The notes below the pieces were generated by a model, which was not told the origin of the DNA, ran no database searches, and saw only the letters and a program-made list of their open reading frames with translations. Source: Neoroseomonas oryzicola (lineage in GTDB: Bacteria; Pseudomonadota; Alphaproteobacteria; Acetobacterales; Acetobacteraceae). From it: DNA of 64,000 bases. Numbering within the stretch: position 1 is the first letter of the stretch; each line of letters starts with the position of its first letter. The stretch covers positions 682,001 through 746,000 of the forward strand of contig NZ_JAAVUP010000002.1 of assembly GCF_012163135.1 (NCBI RefSeq). The letters are read 5' to 3'. The position numbers were made by a program, and so were the translations under genes. Of the stretch, positions 33,656-42,920 are shown one piece after another.

Positions 33656-34222
33656 ATGGCTGCCGACTTCAAGGCCCTGAAGCAGGACCTGACGCGCCGC
33701 ATGGACGGCGCGATGGAGACGCTGAAGAAGGAATTCGCCGGCCTGCGGACCGGCCGGGCGAGCCCCGCGCTGCTCGAGCCGATCCGCGTCGAGGCCTATG
33801 GCTCGATGACGCCGCTCAACCAGGTGGCGAACATCTCGATCGCCGGTCCGGGCCTGCTGTCCGTGCAGGTCTGGGACAAGGCGCTGACCAAGCATGTGGA
33901 AAGCGCGATCCGCGAGGCGAATCTCGGCCTCAACCCCCAGGGCGAGGGCCAGGTCATCCGCGTGCCCCTGCCGCCGCTGACGCAGGAACGGCGCAACGAG
34001 CTCGCCAAGGCCGCCGCCCGCTATGCCGAGCAGACCCGCGTCGCGGTGCGCGGCGTCCGCCGCGACGGCATGGAGCAGGTCAAGGGCTGGGTGAAGAAGC
34101 ACGAATTCAGCGAGGACGAGGCGAAGCGCTCCGAGGAGGAGATCCAGAAGCTCACGGACCAGTACGTGAAGCAGGTGGACGCAGTGCTCGCGGACAAGGA
34201 AAAGGATATCCGCACGGTCTGA
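33656..34222 (+). CDS. frr: ribosome recycling factor
   Basis: The 188-residue protein is a full-length RRF. It shows LRTGRASPALLEPIRVEAYGS, the hinge and second domain SIAGPGLLSVQVWDK, and the C-terminal helix LTDQYVKQVDAVLADKEKDI. Together with EF-G it splits post-termination ribosomes. It follows pyrH as in most bacteria. The 72-base gap to uppS contains a GCTTGCGCAAGC palindrome. Confidence 0.98.
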   Translation: MAADFKALKQDLTRRMDGAMETLKKEFAGLRTGRASPALLEPIRVEAYGSMTPLNQVANISIAGPGLLSVQVWDKALTKHVESAIREANLGLNPQGEGQVIRVPLPPLTQERRNELAKAAARYAEQTRVAVRGVRRDGMEQVKGWVKKHEFSEDEAKRSEEEIQKLTDQYVKQVDAVLADKEKDIRTV

Positions 34223-34294
34223 GCCCGTGCGGGCGACGGAGGCTGGCTTGCGCAAGCGCGCGGACGGAATGCGGCAGGCGAGGGGTCGGACGGC

Positions 34295-35038
34295 GTGAGC
34301 GCCGTGTCCGGGCCCGCCCGCCTGCCGGCCGAACCGACGGCCGGCCCCACCCATGTCGCGATCATCATGGACGGCAACCGGCGCTGGGCGCAGGCCCGCG
34401 GGTTGCCGGTCGCCCTCGGCCACAAGGCGGGGGCCGAGGCGGTGCGCCGCACCGTCGAGGCGGCCGCCGAGCAGGGCGTCACCTGGCTGACCGTGTTCGC
34501 CTTCTCCTCCGAGAACTGGCGCCGGCCGCTGGAGGAAGTCTCCGCCCTGACCGGGCTGCTGCGGCTCTACCTCCGGTCCGAGGTCGCGAACCTGGTCAAG
34601 GAAGGCGCGCGGCTGCGCATCATCGGCGACTATGACCGCTTCGGCCCCGAGATGGCGCGCGCCATCCGCTCGGCCGAGGAGGCGACGGCCGGGGGGACGC
34701 GCATCAACCTCAACGTCGCGCTGTCCTATGGCGCGCGGGACGAGATCCTGACCGCGACCCGCTCCGTCGCGCGCGCCATCGCGGAAGGCCGCCTCGCCCC
34801 GGAGGCGCTGGACGAGGCCACCTTCGGCGGTTTCCTGCAGACCGCGGGCATGCCGGATCCGGACCTGATCATCCGCACCTCGGGCGAGCAGCGCCTGTCC
34901 AACTTCCTGCTCTGGCAGGCGGCCTATGCCGAGTTCGTCTTCCAGGACGTGCTCTGGCCCGACTACGGCGCCGAGCACCTGGCGGCGGCGCTGGCCGATT
35001 TCCGGCGCCGCGAGCGCCGCTACGGGGCACGCCCCTGA
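34295..35038 (+). CDS. uppS: undecaprenyl diphosphate synthase (cis-prenyltransferase)
   Basis: The 247-residue enzyme has HVAIIMDGNRRWAQARG (about 20-36, containing the catalytic Asp), TVFAFSSENWRRP, and the C-terminal RTSGEQRLSNFLLWQAAYAEFVF. It builds C55 undecaprenyl diphosphate, the lipid carrier for cell-wall and surface-polymer synthesis. The start is a GTG at 34295. Its end overlaps or abuts the likely beginning of cdsA. Confidence 0.96.
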   Translation: MSAVSGPARLPAEPTAGPTHVAIIMDGNRRWAQARGLPVALGHKAGAEAVRRTVEAAAEQGVTWLTVFAFSSENWRRPLEEVSALTGLLRLYLRSEVANLVKEGARLRIIGDYDRFGPEMARAIRSAEEATAGGTRINLNVALSYGARDEILTATRSVARAIAEGRLAPEALDEATFGGFLQTAGMPDPDLIIRTSGEQRLSNFLLWQAAYAEFVFQDVLWPDYGAEHLAAALADFRRRERRYGARP

Positions 35039-35109
35039 GCCAGGCCACCGCATCGGGCGGCACGCCCAAGCGCTGGCGCGACCTGCGCAAGCGCTTCCTC
35101 TCGGCCCTG

Positions 35110-35892
35110 GTGCTGGGGCCGACGGCGCTCGCCTGCATCTGGCTGGGCGCCGAGCCCTGGACCTTCCTGATCGCGGTCGCGGTCGCCGTGCTTGCCTGGG
35201 AATGGGTGCATCTGTGCGGACTGCGCACCCGGGTGCTGCCGGGCATGGCGGTGCCGGTCGCGGTCTTCGCCGCCGGTCTGCTGGCGGTGGAGGAGCATGT
35301 TCGCGCCTCCCTGGTCGCGCTGCTGGTCGGCTGGGCGCTGACCTGGTGGACGGCGGCGCGGATGCGCGGGCCGGACCGGCCGGGCCAGCCGGCGGGGTGG
35401 CTGGCGGCCGGGGTGCTCTACATCGGCATCGCCGGCATTTCGCTGATCGAACTCCGCCACGACAACTATGCCGGGCGGGCCAACGTGCTGTTCCTGTTCC
35501 TGGTGGTCTGGGCGTCCGACATCGGGGCCTACATGGCCGGCCGCGCCTTCGGCGGGCCGAAGCTCGCGGCCGCGGTGTCGCCCAACAAGACCTGGTCCGG
35601 CGCGCTGGGTGGTCTCGCCACGGCGGTGCTGGTGGGCGTCGCCGCCGCGGCCATGTTGGCACCCGGGGGGGCTTCCCGCGCGGCGGCCGTCGCGGCCATG
35701 CTGGGCGTCATGGCGCAGGCGGGCGACCTGCTGGAAAGCTGGATCAAGCGTCGCTTCGACGTGAAGGACACCTCGAGCCTCATTCCGGGCCATGGCGGCC
35801 TGCTCGACCGGCTTGACGGGGTAATCGCGGCCGCACCCGTCGCGGCGCTGCTGGCCTTCGCGCTCGGCCAGGGCCAGCCGCTCTGGCGATGA
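35110..35892 (+). CDS. cdsA: phosphatidate cytidylyltransferase (CDP-diglyceride synthase)
   Basis: This polytopic membrane enzyme makes CDP-diacylglycerol from phosphatidic acid and CTP. The C-terminal CdsA signature is clear: SPNKTWSGALGGLATA and QAGDLLESWIKRRFDVKDTSSLIPGHGGLLDRLDG (about 205-240). About seven hydrophobic helices are present. The first standard start is the GTG at 35110, giving 260 residues. However, the upstream in-frame sequence (KRWRDLRKRFLSALV) looks like the normal CdsA N-terminus, so translation may begin at a CTG at 35035 that overlaps the uppS stop. The stop overlaps the dxr ATG. Confidence 0.93.
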   Translation: MLGPTALACIWLGAEPWTFLIAVAVAVLAWEWVHLCGLRTRVLPGMAVPVAVFAAGLLAVEEHVRASLVALLVGWALTWWTAARMRGPDRPGQPAGWLAAGVLYIGIAGISLIELRHDNYAGRANVLFLFLVVWASDIGAYMAGRAFGGPKLAAAVSPNKTWSGALGGLATAVLVGVAAAAMLAPGGASRAAAVAAMLGVMAQAGDLLESWIKRRFDVKDTSSLIPGHGGLLDRLDGVIAAAPVAALLAFALGQGQPLWR

Positions 35893-37070
35893 CGCGCTCG
35901 GTCACCATCCTCGGCTCCACCGGCTCGGTGGGGCGCAGCACGGTCGCGCTGCTCGAGGACGCGCCCGAGGGCGCCTTCCGGGTCGAGGCCCTGGTCGCCA
36001 ACCGCGATGCGGTGGGCCTCGCCACCCAGGCGCGGCGGCTCGGCGCGCGGCTCGCGGTCGTCGCGGACCCTGGCTATTTCGGGGCTCTGCGCGACGCCCT
36101 CGCCGGCTCGGGCATCGAGGTTGCGGCGGGGCCGGAGGCCGTGGTCGCGGCCGCCGCCCGGCCGGCCGACTGGACCATGGCCGCGATCGTCGGCGCGGCC
36201 GGCCTGCCTGCGACGCTCGCCGCCCTCGGCCGCGGCGGGGTGGTCGCGATCGCGAACAAGGAATCCCTGGTCTGCGCGGGGGAGATCGTCCTCGCCACCG
36301 CGAAGGCGGCGGGCGCGACGCTGCTGCCGGTCGATTCCGAGCACAACGCGATCTTCCAGGCGCTGGAGGCCCGCGGCGGCGGGGCAGATCCCTTCGCCAC
36401 CGTCGAGAAGATCGTGCTGACCGCCTCGGGCGGGCCGTTCCGGACCATGGCGCTGGCCGAGATGGCCGCCGTGACGCCCGAAGCTGCGGTGAAGCACCCC
36501 GTCTGGTCGATGGGCGCCAAGATCTCGATCGATTCCGCCACCATGATGAACAAGGGGCTGGAACTGATCGAGGCGGTGCGCCTGTTCCCGGTGCCCGAGC
36601 CCCGGGTCGAGGTGCTGGTCCATCCGCAGTCGACGGTCCATGGCCTGGTGCAGTACGCGGACGGATCCGTGATGGCGCAGCTCGGCTCGCCGGACATGCG
36701 CACGCCGATCGCCCATGCCCTGGCCTGGCCGGCCCGGATGGCGGCCGCGGTGCCGCGGCTCGACCTGGTCGCCCTCGGGCGGCTCGAGTTCTTCGCCCCC
36801 GACCCGGTCCGCTTCCCCGCGCTGCGCCTGGCGCGCGAGGCCTTGCGGGCGGGGGGCGGGGCAACCACCATATTGAATGCGGCGAACGAGACCGCGGTCG
36901 GGATGTTCCTCGACCGGCGGCTCGGCTTCCTCGATATCGCTGCGGTCGTCGAGGAGGCGCTGAGCCGCCTTGGCGCGCCCGAGGCGGCCGACCTCGACGC
37001 GATCCTCTCGCTCGACGGCGCGGCGCGGATGGAGGCGGCGAGGATCGCCGCGGAACGGGCGGCGGCCTGA
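35889..37070 (+). CDS. dxr: 1-deoxy-D-xylulose 5-phosphate reductoisomerase
   Basis: The 393-residue MEP-pathway enzyme has the NADPH motif ILGSTGSVGRSTV (about 7-19), NKESLVCAGE, the metal and substrate site PVDSEHNAIFQAL, KHPVWSMGAKISIDSATMMNKGLELIEA, and the flexible-loop region. It makes 2-C-methyl-D-erythritol 4-phosphate for isoprenoids, which supply the UppS pathway next door. ATG overlaps the cdsA TGA by 4 bases. rseP follows after 29 bases. Confidence 0.97.
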   Translation: MTRSVTILGSTGSVGRSTVALLEDAPEGAFRVEALVANRDAVGLATQARRLGARLAVVADPGYFGALRDALAGSGIEVAAGPEAVVAAAARPADWTMAAIVGAAGLPATLAALGRGGVVAIANKESLVCAGEIVLATAKAAGATLLPVDSEHNAIFQALEARGGGADPFATVEKIVLTASGGPFRTMALAEMAAVTPEAAVKHPVWSMGAKISIDSATMMNKGLELIEAVRLFPVPEPRVEVLVHPQSTVHGLVQYADGSVMAQLGSPDMRTPIAHALAWPARMAAAVPRLDLVALGRLEFFAPDPVRFPALRLAREALRAGGGATTILNAANETAVGMFLDRRLGFLDIAAVVEEALSRLGAPEAADLDAILSLDGAARMEAARIAAERAAA

Positions 37071-37099
37071 CGGGCCGCGCGCCAGACGGATTGGAACGA

Positions 37100-38200
37100 A
37101 TGGACTTCCTGCCCGACCCCCTGCGCACCGTGCTCGCCTTCGTGGTCGTGCTGGGTGTCCTGATCTTCGTCCACGAGCTCGGCCACTACCTCGCGGCCCG
37201 CTGGCGCGGCGTGCATGTGGAACGCTTTTCGATCGGCTTCGGCCGGGCGATCGCCTCCTGGCAGGACCGTCGCGGCTGCGAATGGCGGATCGGCTGGATC
37301 CCCCTCGGCGGTTACGTGAAGATGCACGGAATGGAACATCCCTCGGACGCGGTGCCCGAGGAAGGCTCCTACCGGAAGGGCGAGAGCTTCCACGAAAAGC
37401 CCGTCGGGGACCGCGCCATCGTCGTCGCGGCCGGCCCGATCTTCAATTTCCTGCTCGCCGCCGTGATCTTCGCCGGGATCTTCATGACCTACGGCCAGCC
37501 CTCGGGCTCGACGGCCGTGCAGGCGGTGGTCGCGGGATCGGCCGCGGAGCGCGCGGGCATCGTGCCGGGCGACCGGATCGTCGCCCTCGACGGCCAGCGC
37601 GTCGCGCGCTTCGAGCAGTTGCAGCAGCACGTCCAGCCGCGCGCCGGCCAGCCGATCGAGATCCTGATCCGCCGCGGCGAGACCGAGATGAAGGTCGTCG
37701 CGACCCCGATCGCGCGGCCAGAGGATGGGCGCGGCCTGCTCGGCATCTCGGGCGGGGCGGTCGAGCGCACCCGGCTCGATCCGGTCTCGGCCGTGATCGA
37801 GGGCACCTGGCACATGGTGCAGGTGTCCGGCCAGACCCTGGTCGGGGTCTGGCAGATGATCAGCGGCCAGCGCGGCGCCGAGGAAATCGGCGGGCCGCTG
37901 CGGATCGCCCAGCTGTCCGGCGAGGTGGCCGATCTCGGCCTGCTGCCGCTGCTGACCTTCATTGCCCTGCTGTCCGTCAACCTGGCGTTGATCAACCTGT
38001 TCCCGATCCCGATCCTGGACGGCGGGCACCTGGTTTTCTACGCGGCCGAGGCGCTGCGCGGGCGGCCGCTGACCCAGCGGGCGCAGGAATACGCCTTCCG
38101 GGGCGGCTTCGCCCTTCTGCTGACCCTGATGCTGCTCGCGACCTGGAACGACCTGACGCATCTGGGCATCGTCCGCTGGGTGGCGGGCCTGATCGGCTGA
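37100..38200 (+). CDS. rseP: site-2 intramembrane zinc protease RseP
   Basis: The 366-residue membrane protease has the active-site motif HELGH at His25-Glu26-His29, a PDZ domain at about 125-200 (VVAGSAAERAGIVPGDRIVALDGQ), and the second metal-site motif NLFPIPILDGGHL near residue 300. It performs the second cut of anti-sigma factors in envelope stress and clears signal peptides. I prefer the ATG at 37100 to a TTG at 37091. The order dxr-rseP-bamA is conserved. Confidence 0.96.
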   Translation: MDFLPDPLRTVLAFVVVLGVLIFVHELGHYLAARWRGVHVERFSIGFGRAIASWQDRRGCEWRIGWIPLGGYVKMHGMEHPSDAVPEEGSYRKGESFHEKPVGDRAIVVAAGPIFNFLLAAVIFAGIFMTYGQPSGSTAVQAVVAGSAAERAGIVPGDRIVALDGQRVARFEQLQQHVQPRAGQPIEILIRRGETEMKVVATPIARPEDGRGLLGISGGAVERTRLDPVSAVIEGTWHMVQVSGQTLVGVWQMISGQRGAEEIGGPLRIAQLSGEVADLGLLPLLTFIALLSVNLALINLFPIPILDGGHLVFYAAEALRGRPLTQRAQEYAFRGGFALLLTLMLLATWNDLTHLGIVRWVAGLIG

Positions 38201-38307
38201 CCCGGGCGGCCTTCCGCACCGGCGGAAGGCAGCCAGGGGTGGCAGGGGGGTGGCACCTCGGTTAGTGTGCGGCCCCCTCGACCGCCCCAAGATCAGGTGT
38301 CGATTCG

Positions 38308-40620
38308 TTGTCCAGGCTGCGCATCCTCCTTCTCGTCGTCGCCGCGCTCGCGCTGGCACTCCCCTCCTCCGCGCAGGCGCCCGGGCGCATTGCCGCGATC
38401 GAGATCCAGGGGAACCAGCGCATCGAGGCGGACACCATCCGCTCCTACATGCTCGTGCAGCCCGGCGAGCCGGCCGACGCCGACCGGCTGGACCGCAGCC
38501 TGCGCGCGCTGTTCGCGACCGGCCTGTTCCGCGACGTCGAGATCCGTCCCGAGGGCACCCGCGTCATCGTGCGCGTGGTCGAGAACCCGATCGTGAACCG
38601 CATCGGATTCGAGGGGAACCGGCGCATCACCTCGGACACGCTGCGCGGCGAGGTGCAGCTGCGCCCGCGGTCGGTCTTCACGCCCGCCGCTGCGCAGGCG
38701 GACCGCCAGCGCATCCTCGAGATCTATGCCCGCCGCGGCCGCTTCGGCGCCTCGGTGGAGCCGAAGATCATCGAGCTCGACCAGAACCGCGTCGACGTGG
38801 TCTTCGAGATCACCGAGGGCGAGGTCGCGCTCGTCTCGCGCATCAGCTTCATCGGCAACGAGAACTACTCCGACAGCCGCCTGAAGGAGATCATCGCGAC
38901 GCGCGAGCAGGCCTGGTACCGGCTGCTCTCGACCTCGGACACCTACGATCCCGACCGCCTCGCCTTCGACCGCGAGCTGCTGCGCCGCTTCTACCTGCGC
39001 CAGGGCTATGCCGACGTCGAGATCACTGGCGCGACGGCCGAACTGGCCCCCGACCGCAGCGGCTTCTTCCTGACCTACACGATCAGCGAAGGCCCGCGGT
39101 ACCGCGTCGGCAGCATCGAGTTCCCGAGCACCATCCGCGGCCTCGACACCACCGGCCTGATCAACGAGATCCCGATCTCGGTGGGCGACTGGTACGACGG
39201 CGACGCCGTCGAGCGGTCGGACAACCTGCTGACCGACCTGCTCGCCTCGCGCGGCTTCCCCTTCGTCGCGGTCGAGCCGCGCGTCACCCGCGACCGCGAT
39301 GCCCGCCGCGTCGACCTGAAGTTCGAGATCAACGAAGGCCCGCGCGCCTACGTCGAGCGCATCGAGATCACCGGCAACACCCGCACGCAGGACCGCGTCA
39401 TCCGCCGCGAGTTCCGCCTCGCGGAAGGGGACCCGCTGGTGGCGCAGCAGGTGCGCCGCTCGCGCGACCGCATCCGCAGCCTCGGCTACTTCTCGGACGT
39501 GCAGATCAACACCGCGCCAGGCTCGGCGCCGGACCGCGTGATCCTGAACACGCAGGTGGCGGAACGCTCGACCGGCGAATTCACCCTCGGCGGCGGCTAC
39601 TCGACGGATGCCGGCTTCCTCGTCGACGTCGGCCTGCGCGAGCGCAACCTGCTTGGCACCGGCATCGACAGCCGCGCCAACGTGACGCTCGCGCAGCGGC
39701 GCAGCCAGGTCGACATCTCGGTGACCGACCCGCAGTTCCTCGACCGCAACCTCGCGGCCGGCGCCGACGTCTTCCTGATCCAGCGCAACCTGACAGACAC
39801 CTCGGGCTACCGGGAAAAGCGGGCCGGCTTCGCGCTGCGCATGGGCTACGAGATCAACGAGCACCTACGCCAGTCCTGGTCCTACTCGCTGGTCGATCGC
39901 GACATCTACGACGTGGCGGCCAACGTCTCCCGCTTCATCGCCGAGCAGGAAGGCCGGACGCTGCTGAGCCAGGTCTCGACCACCATCACCTACGACCGTC
40001 GCGACAGCCGCATCGAGCCGCGCAGCGGCTACGTGGTGCGCCTGGGCGGCGACCTCGCGGGCCTGGGCGGCGACGTGTCCTATGTGCGCGGCCGCGCCGA
40101 CGGCCAGTACTACATTCCCTTCGAGCGGCTGCTGGGCGATCCCGAGTTCGTACTGGTGCTGGCGGCCGGCGGCGGCGTGCTCGCCCCCTACGGCGACAGC
40201 CAGACCCGCATCGTCGACCGCTTCTTCCTCGGCGGCGAGAACCTGCGCGGCTTCGCCCTCGGCGGCGCCAGCCCGCGCGACGTCTCGACCAACGACAGCC
40301 TTGGCGGCGAGATGCTCTGGACCAGCTCGGCGGAGTTCCGCTTCCCGCTGCCGGTGCCCGCCGAACTCGGCTTCGTGGGCCGCGCCTTCGTCGATGCCGG
40401 CGGCAACTGGCGCCTGCCGTCCTCGGTGAACGTCTCGGGCTGCCCCACGACCTTCCCGAACTGCCTTCGCGACGATTCCACGCCGCGCGTGGGCGTCGGC
40501 GTGGGCCTGTCCTGGCGCAGCCCGATCGGCCTCATCAACATCGACCTCGCCCAGGCCGTCGTGAAGCAGGACTACGACCAGACGCAGGTCTTCCGCATCG
40601 GCTTCGGCACCCGTTTCTGA
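38308..40620 (+). CDS. bamA: outer-membrane protein assembly factor BamA
   Basis: The 770-residue protein has a signal peptide (about 1-23, ending SSAQA). Five POTRA domains lie at about 25-345 (first IAAIEIQGNQRIEADTIRSY, last YVERIEITGNTRTQDRVIRREF). A 16-strand Omp85 barrel extends to the final Phe (RIGFGTRF), a typical outer-membrane C-terminus. The VRGRADGQYY and RFFLGGENLRGFALGG (lid-lock type) motifs are present. The start is a TTG at 38308. It inserts beta-barrel proteins into the outer membrane. The periplasmic chaperone Skp follows 9 bases later. Confidence 0.97.
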   Translation: MSRLRILLLVVAALALALPSSAQAPGRIAAIEIQGNQRIEADTIRSYMLVQPGEPADADRLDRSLRALFATGLFRDVEIRPEGTRVIVRVVENPIVNRIGFEGNRRITSDTLRGEVQLRPRSVFTPAAAQADRQRILEIYARRGRFGASVEPKIIELDQNRVDVVFEITEGEVALVSRISFIGNENYSDSRLKEIIATREQAWYRLLSTSDTYDPDRLAFDRELLRRFYLRQGYADVEITGATAELAPDRSGFFLTYTISEGPRYRVGSIEFPSTIRGLDTTGLINEIPISVGDWYDGDAVERSDNLLTDLLASRGFPFVAVEPRVTRDRDARRVDLKFEINEGPRAYVERIEITGNTRTQDRVIRREFRLAEGDPLVAQQVRRSRDRIRSLGYFSDVQINTAPGSAPDRVILNTQVAERSTGEFTLGGGYSTDAGFLVDVGLRERNLLGTGIDSRANVTLAQRRSQVDISVTDPQFLDRNLAAGADVFLIQRNLTDTSGYREKRAGFALRMGYEINEHLRQSWSYSLVDRDIYDVAANVSRFIAEQEGRTLLSQVSTTITYDRRDSRIEPRSGYVVRLGGDLAGLGGDVSYVRGRADGQYYIPFERLLGDPEFVLVLAAGGGVLAPYGDSQTRIVDRFFLGGENLRGFALGGASPRDVSTNDSLGGEMLWTSSAEFRFPLPVPAELGFVGRAFVDAGGNWRLPSSVNVSGCPTTFPNCLRDDSTPRVGVGVGLSWRSPIGLINIDLAQAVVKQDYDQTQVFRIGFGTRF

Positions 40621-40629
40621 ACCAGGATA

Positions 40630-41403
40630 ATGCCTGACATGTCCCGACTTCTCTCCTATGCCCTGGCGGGCGCCATGCTCGCCCTGCCTGCCGCCGCGCA
40701 GCAGCAGCAGTGGTTCGTCCCCGGCCAGGGCCAGCAACAGGGGCAGCAGCAACAGCAGCAGCGTCCGCCGCAGGGCCAGCAGCAGCGCCCGCCGCAGGCC
40801 CAGGCGCAGCGCCCGGCGCCGACGCCCCCGCCGCTGCCCCCCGGGCAGTCGCCGCCCGCGCCGGTCATCGCCATCGTGGATGTGCCCGAGATCCAGCGCG
40901 TCTCCACCGCCTTCACCCAGGTGCGCGAGGCGATCGAGCAGCGCCGCGCCCGGCTGAACGACGACCTGCAGCGCGAGCAGCAGCGCTGGCGCGACGAGCA
41001 GCAGCGCCTCGCGAACGAGCGCGCCGGGCTGACGCCGGAGCAGCTGCGCACGCGCGAGCGCGACCTGCAGGACCGCATCACCGACAGCCAGCGCGTGCTG
41101 CGCGACCGCGCCCGCGACGTCGAGCAGCTCGCCCAGACCTCGCTGCGCGAGATCGAGCAGGCGCTTGGCATCGTCATCCGCCAGGTGGCGACCAGCCGCA
41201 ACGTCAACATCGTGCTGCCGCGCCCGCTCGTGATCTTCAACGAGCCGCAGTTCGACCTGACGGAAGAGGTCGCCGCGCAGCTGAACCGCATGCTGCCCAG
41301 CGTCACCCTTCCGCCCGAGGCCGGGGCCGAGCAGCCCGCGCGCCCCGCGCAGCAGCAGCCCCAGCAGCGCCAGCAGCAGGGCCAGCAGCAGCGCCGGAAC
41401 TGA
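40630..41403 (+). CDS. skp: OmpH/Skp-family periplasmic chaperone with Gln-rich extensions
   Basis: This 257-residue protein has a signal peptide (to about residue 23). A low-complexity Gln/Pro-rich segment (about 24-77) follows, then the OmpH/Skp core (IAIVDVPEIQRVSTAFTQV onward, about 80-235) with the long coiled-coil arm QREQQRWRDEQQRLANER. A second Gln-rich tail closes the protein. Skp holds unfolded outer-membrane proteins for BamA. E. coli Skp is only about 160 residues, so the extensions are unusual. A start at the second ATG (40639) fits the ribosome-binding site better. Confidence 0.87.
   Translation: MPDMSRLLSYALAGAMLALPAAAQQQQWFVPGQGQQQGQQQQQQRPPQGQQQRPPQAQAQRPAPTPPPLPPGQSPPAPVIAIVDVPEIQRVSTAFTQVREAIEQRRARLNDDLQREQQRWRDEQQRLANERAGLTPEQLRTRERDLQDRITDSQRVLRDRARDVEQLAQTSLREIEQALGIVIRQVATSRNVNIVLPRPLVIFNEPQFDLTEEVAAQLNRMLPSVTLPPEAGAEQPARPAQQQPQQRQQQGQQQRRN
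40698..40808 (+). repeat. CAG/CAA-rich low-complexity tract encoding Gln/Pro-rich leader of Skp
   Basis: Glutamine codons recur in runs (up to six in a row) alternating with Pro and Arg. A second tract lies at 41350-41397 in the same gene. Such codon repeats can change length by slippage. Confidence 0.7.
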
Positions 41404-41407
41404 GGCC

Positions 41408-42451
41408 GTGGGGGCCGATCCGCGCTTCTTCCCGGCGCAGGGGCCCTTCAGCCTCGGCGCGATCGCCGAGGCGGCCGGGGCCCGGCTCGCCGCCGATGCG
41501 GCGCGGATCGTCACCGGCGTCGCGCCGCTCGGCCATGCCGGGCCGGACGACGTGGCCTATGCCGAGGGGCGGCGGAACCTTCCCGCCCTGCGCGCGACGC
41601 GGGCCGGGGCGGTGCTCCTCGCCCCGGGTTCGGAAGGCGAACTGCCCGAGGGCTGCGTCGCCCTGGTCTGCGACCAGCCGCAGCTCGCCTTCGCGCGCGT
41701 CGCCGCCCTGTTCCATCCCCGTCCGGCGCCGGTGCCGGGGATCCATCCGACGGCGGTGATCGCGACTGACGCCAGCATTGGCGCGGGTTGCGAGGTCGGC
41801 CCTGGCGCCGTGATCGGCGCGGGCGCCGAGATCGGCCCGGGTTGCATCATCGGCCCGCACGCCGTGGTCGGGCCGGGCTGCGTGCTCGGCGCCGGGTCGG
41901 TGCTGCGCGCCCATGCGTCCATGCTTCATTGCCTGGCCGGCGCGGCGGTGGTGCTGAACGAAGGCGCGCGGGTCGGCAACGAGGGCTTCGGCTTCGTCAC
42001 CACCAAGGCCGGGCAGCACGTGACCGTTCCGCAGGTCGGCCGCGTCATCCTGGGCGACGGGGTGGAGATCGGGGCCAATTCCTGCGTCGACCGCGGGGCC
42101 GGCGGCGACACCGTGCTGGGCCCCGGGACGCGGCTCGACAACCTCGTGCAGGTCGGCCACAACGTCCGCACCGGGCGGGGTTGCGTGATCGTCGCGCAGG
42201 TGGGCATTGCCGGGTCGGTCGAACTCGGTGACTTCGTGGTGATCGCCGGGCAGGCGGGTATCGCGGGCCATCTCACCCTGGGCGATGGCGTGCGCGTCGG
42301 CGCGCAGGCGGGCGTCGCCTCCAGCGTGCCGGCCGGCACCGACGTGGTGGGCAGCCCGGCCTGGCCCGCCAAGGAATTCATGCGGGCGATCATGTGGCTG
42401 CGCCGCCAGGCGGCGCCGAAGGGAAACGGAAAGTCGGGCGGGACGCCATGA
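41408..42451 (+). CDS. lpxD: UDP-3-O-acylglucosamine N-acyltransferase
   Basis: The 347-residue protein has an N-terminal uridine-binding domain (about 1-100), then a left-handed beta-helix of hexapeptide repeats (IHPTAVIATDASIGAGCEVGPGAVIG onward). It has the family motif GFGFVTTKAGQHVTVPQVGRVILGDGVEIGANSCVDRGA and the catalytic His in VQVGHNVRTG. It adds the second acyl chain in lipid A synthesis. The start is a GTG at 41408. Its TGA overlaps the fabZ ATG. Confidence 0.96.
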   Translation: MGADPRFFPAQGPFSLGAIAEAAGARLAADAARIVTGVAPLGHAGPDDVAYAEGRRNLPALRATRAGAVLLAPGSEGELPEGCVALVCDQPQLAFARVAALFHPRPAPVPGIHPTAVIATDASIGAGCEVGPGAVIGAGAEIGPGCIIGPHAVVGPGCVLGAGSVLRAHASMLHCLAGAAVVLNEGARVGNEGFGFVTTKAGQHVTVPQVGRVILGDGVEIGANSCVDRGAGGDTVLGPGTRLDNLVQVGHNVRTGRGCVIVAQVGIAGSVELGDFVVIAGQAGIAGHLTLGDGVRVGAQAGVASSVPAGTDVVGSPAWPAKEFMRAIMWLRRQAAPKGNGKSGGTP

Positions 42452-42918
42452 ACGACGAACACACGACGCCGGCCGAGGTCGGCACCCTGCAGATCGCGCA
42501 GATCATGCACGCGATCCCGCACCGCTACCCGTTCCTGCTGGTGGACCGCGTCGTCGAGCTGGTGAAGAACGACAGCTGCATCGGCATCAAGAACGTCACG
42601 ATCAACGAGAACTTCTTCCAGGGCCACTTCCCGACCATGCCGGTGATGCCCGGCGTGCTGATCATCGAGTGCATGGCCCAGACCGCCGCGGTGCTGGTGG
42701 TCGAGACGCTGGGCCCCGACTGGGCCGGCAAGCTGGTCTACTTCATGACCGTCGACCAGGCGAAGTTCCGCAAGCCGGTGGTGCCCGGCGACCAGATGCG
42801 GGTGCACGTGAAGAAGGAACGCCAGCGCGGGAACATCTGGAAGTTCAACGCCGAGGCGAAGGTGGACGGCAAGGTCGTGGCCGAGGCCACCTATGCCGCG
42901 ATGATCCTGGACAAGTGA
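42448..42918 (+). CDS. fabZ: 3-hydroxyacyl-ACP dehydratase FabZ
   Basis: The 156-residue hot-dog-fold enzyme has the catalytic His in [13 protein letters not shown] (about 25-37) and the catalytic Glu in [20 protein letters not shown]. It dehydrates 3-hydroxyacyl-ACP in fatty-acid synthesis and draws on the same 3-hydroxyacyl-ACP pool used by LpxA and LpxD on either side. The ATG overlaps the lpxD stop, and lpxA follows after 2 bases. Confidence 0.97.
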   Translation: MNDEHTTPAEVGTLQIAQIMHAIPHRYPFLLVDRVVELVKNDSCIGIKNVTINENFFQGHFPTMPVMPGVLIIECMAQTAAVLVVETLGPDWAGKLVYFMTVDQAKFRKPVVPGDQMRVHVKKERQRGNIWKFNAEAKVDGKVVAEATYAAMILDK

Positions 42919-42920
42919 GC

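Noticed and set aside
34246-34257. GCTTGCGCAAGC palindrome between frr and uppS as a terminator
   Set aside because: The stem has no loop of useful size and no T-run. It is more likely a chance palindrome in GC-rich DNA.
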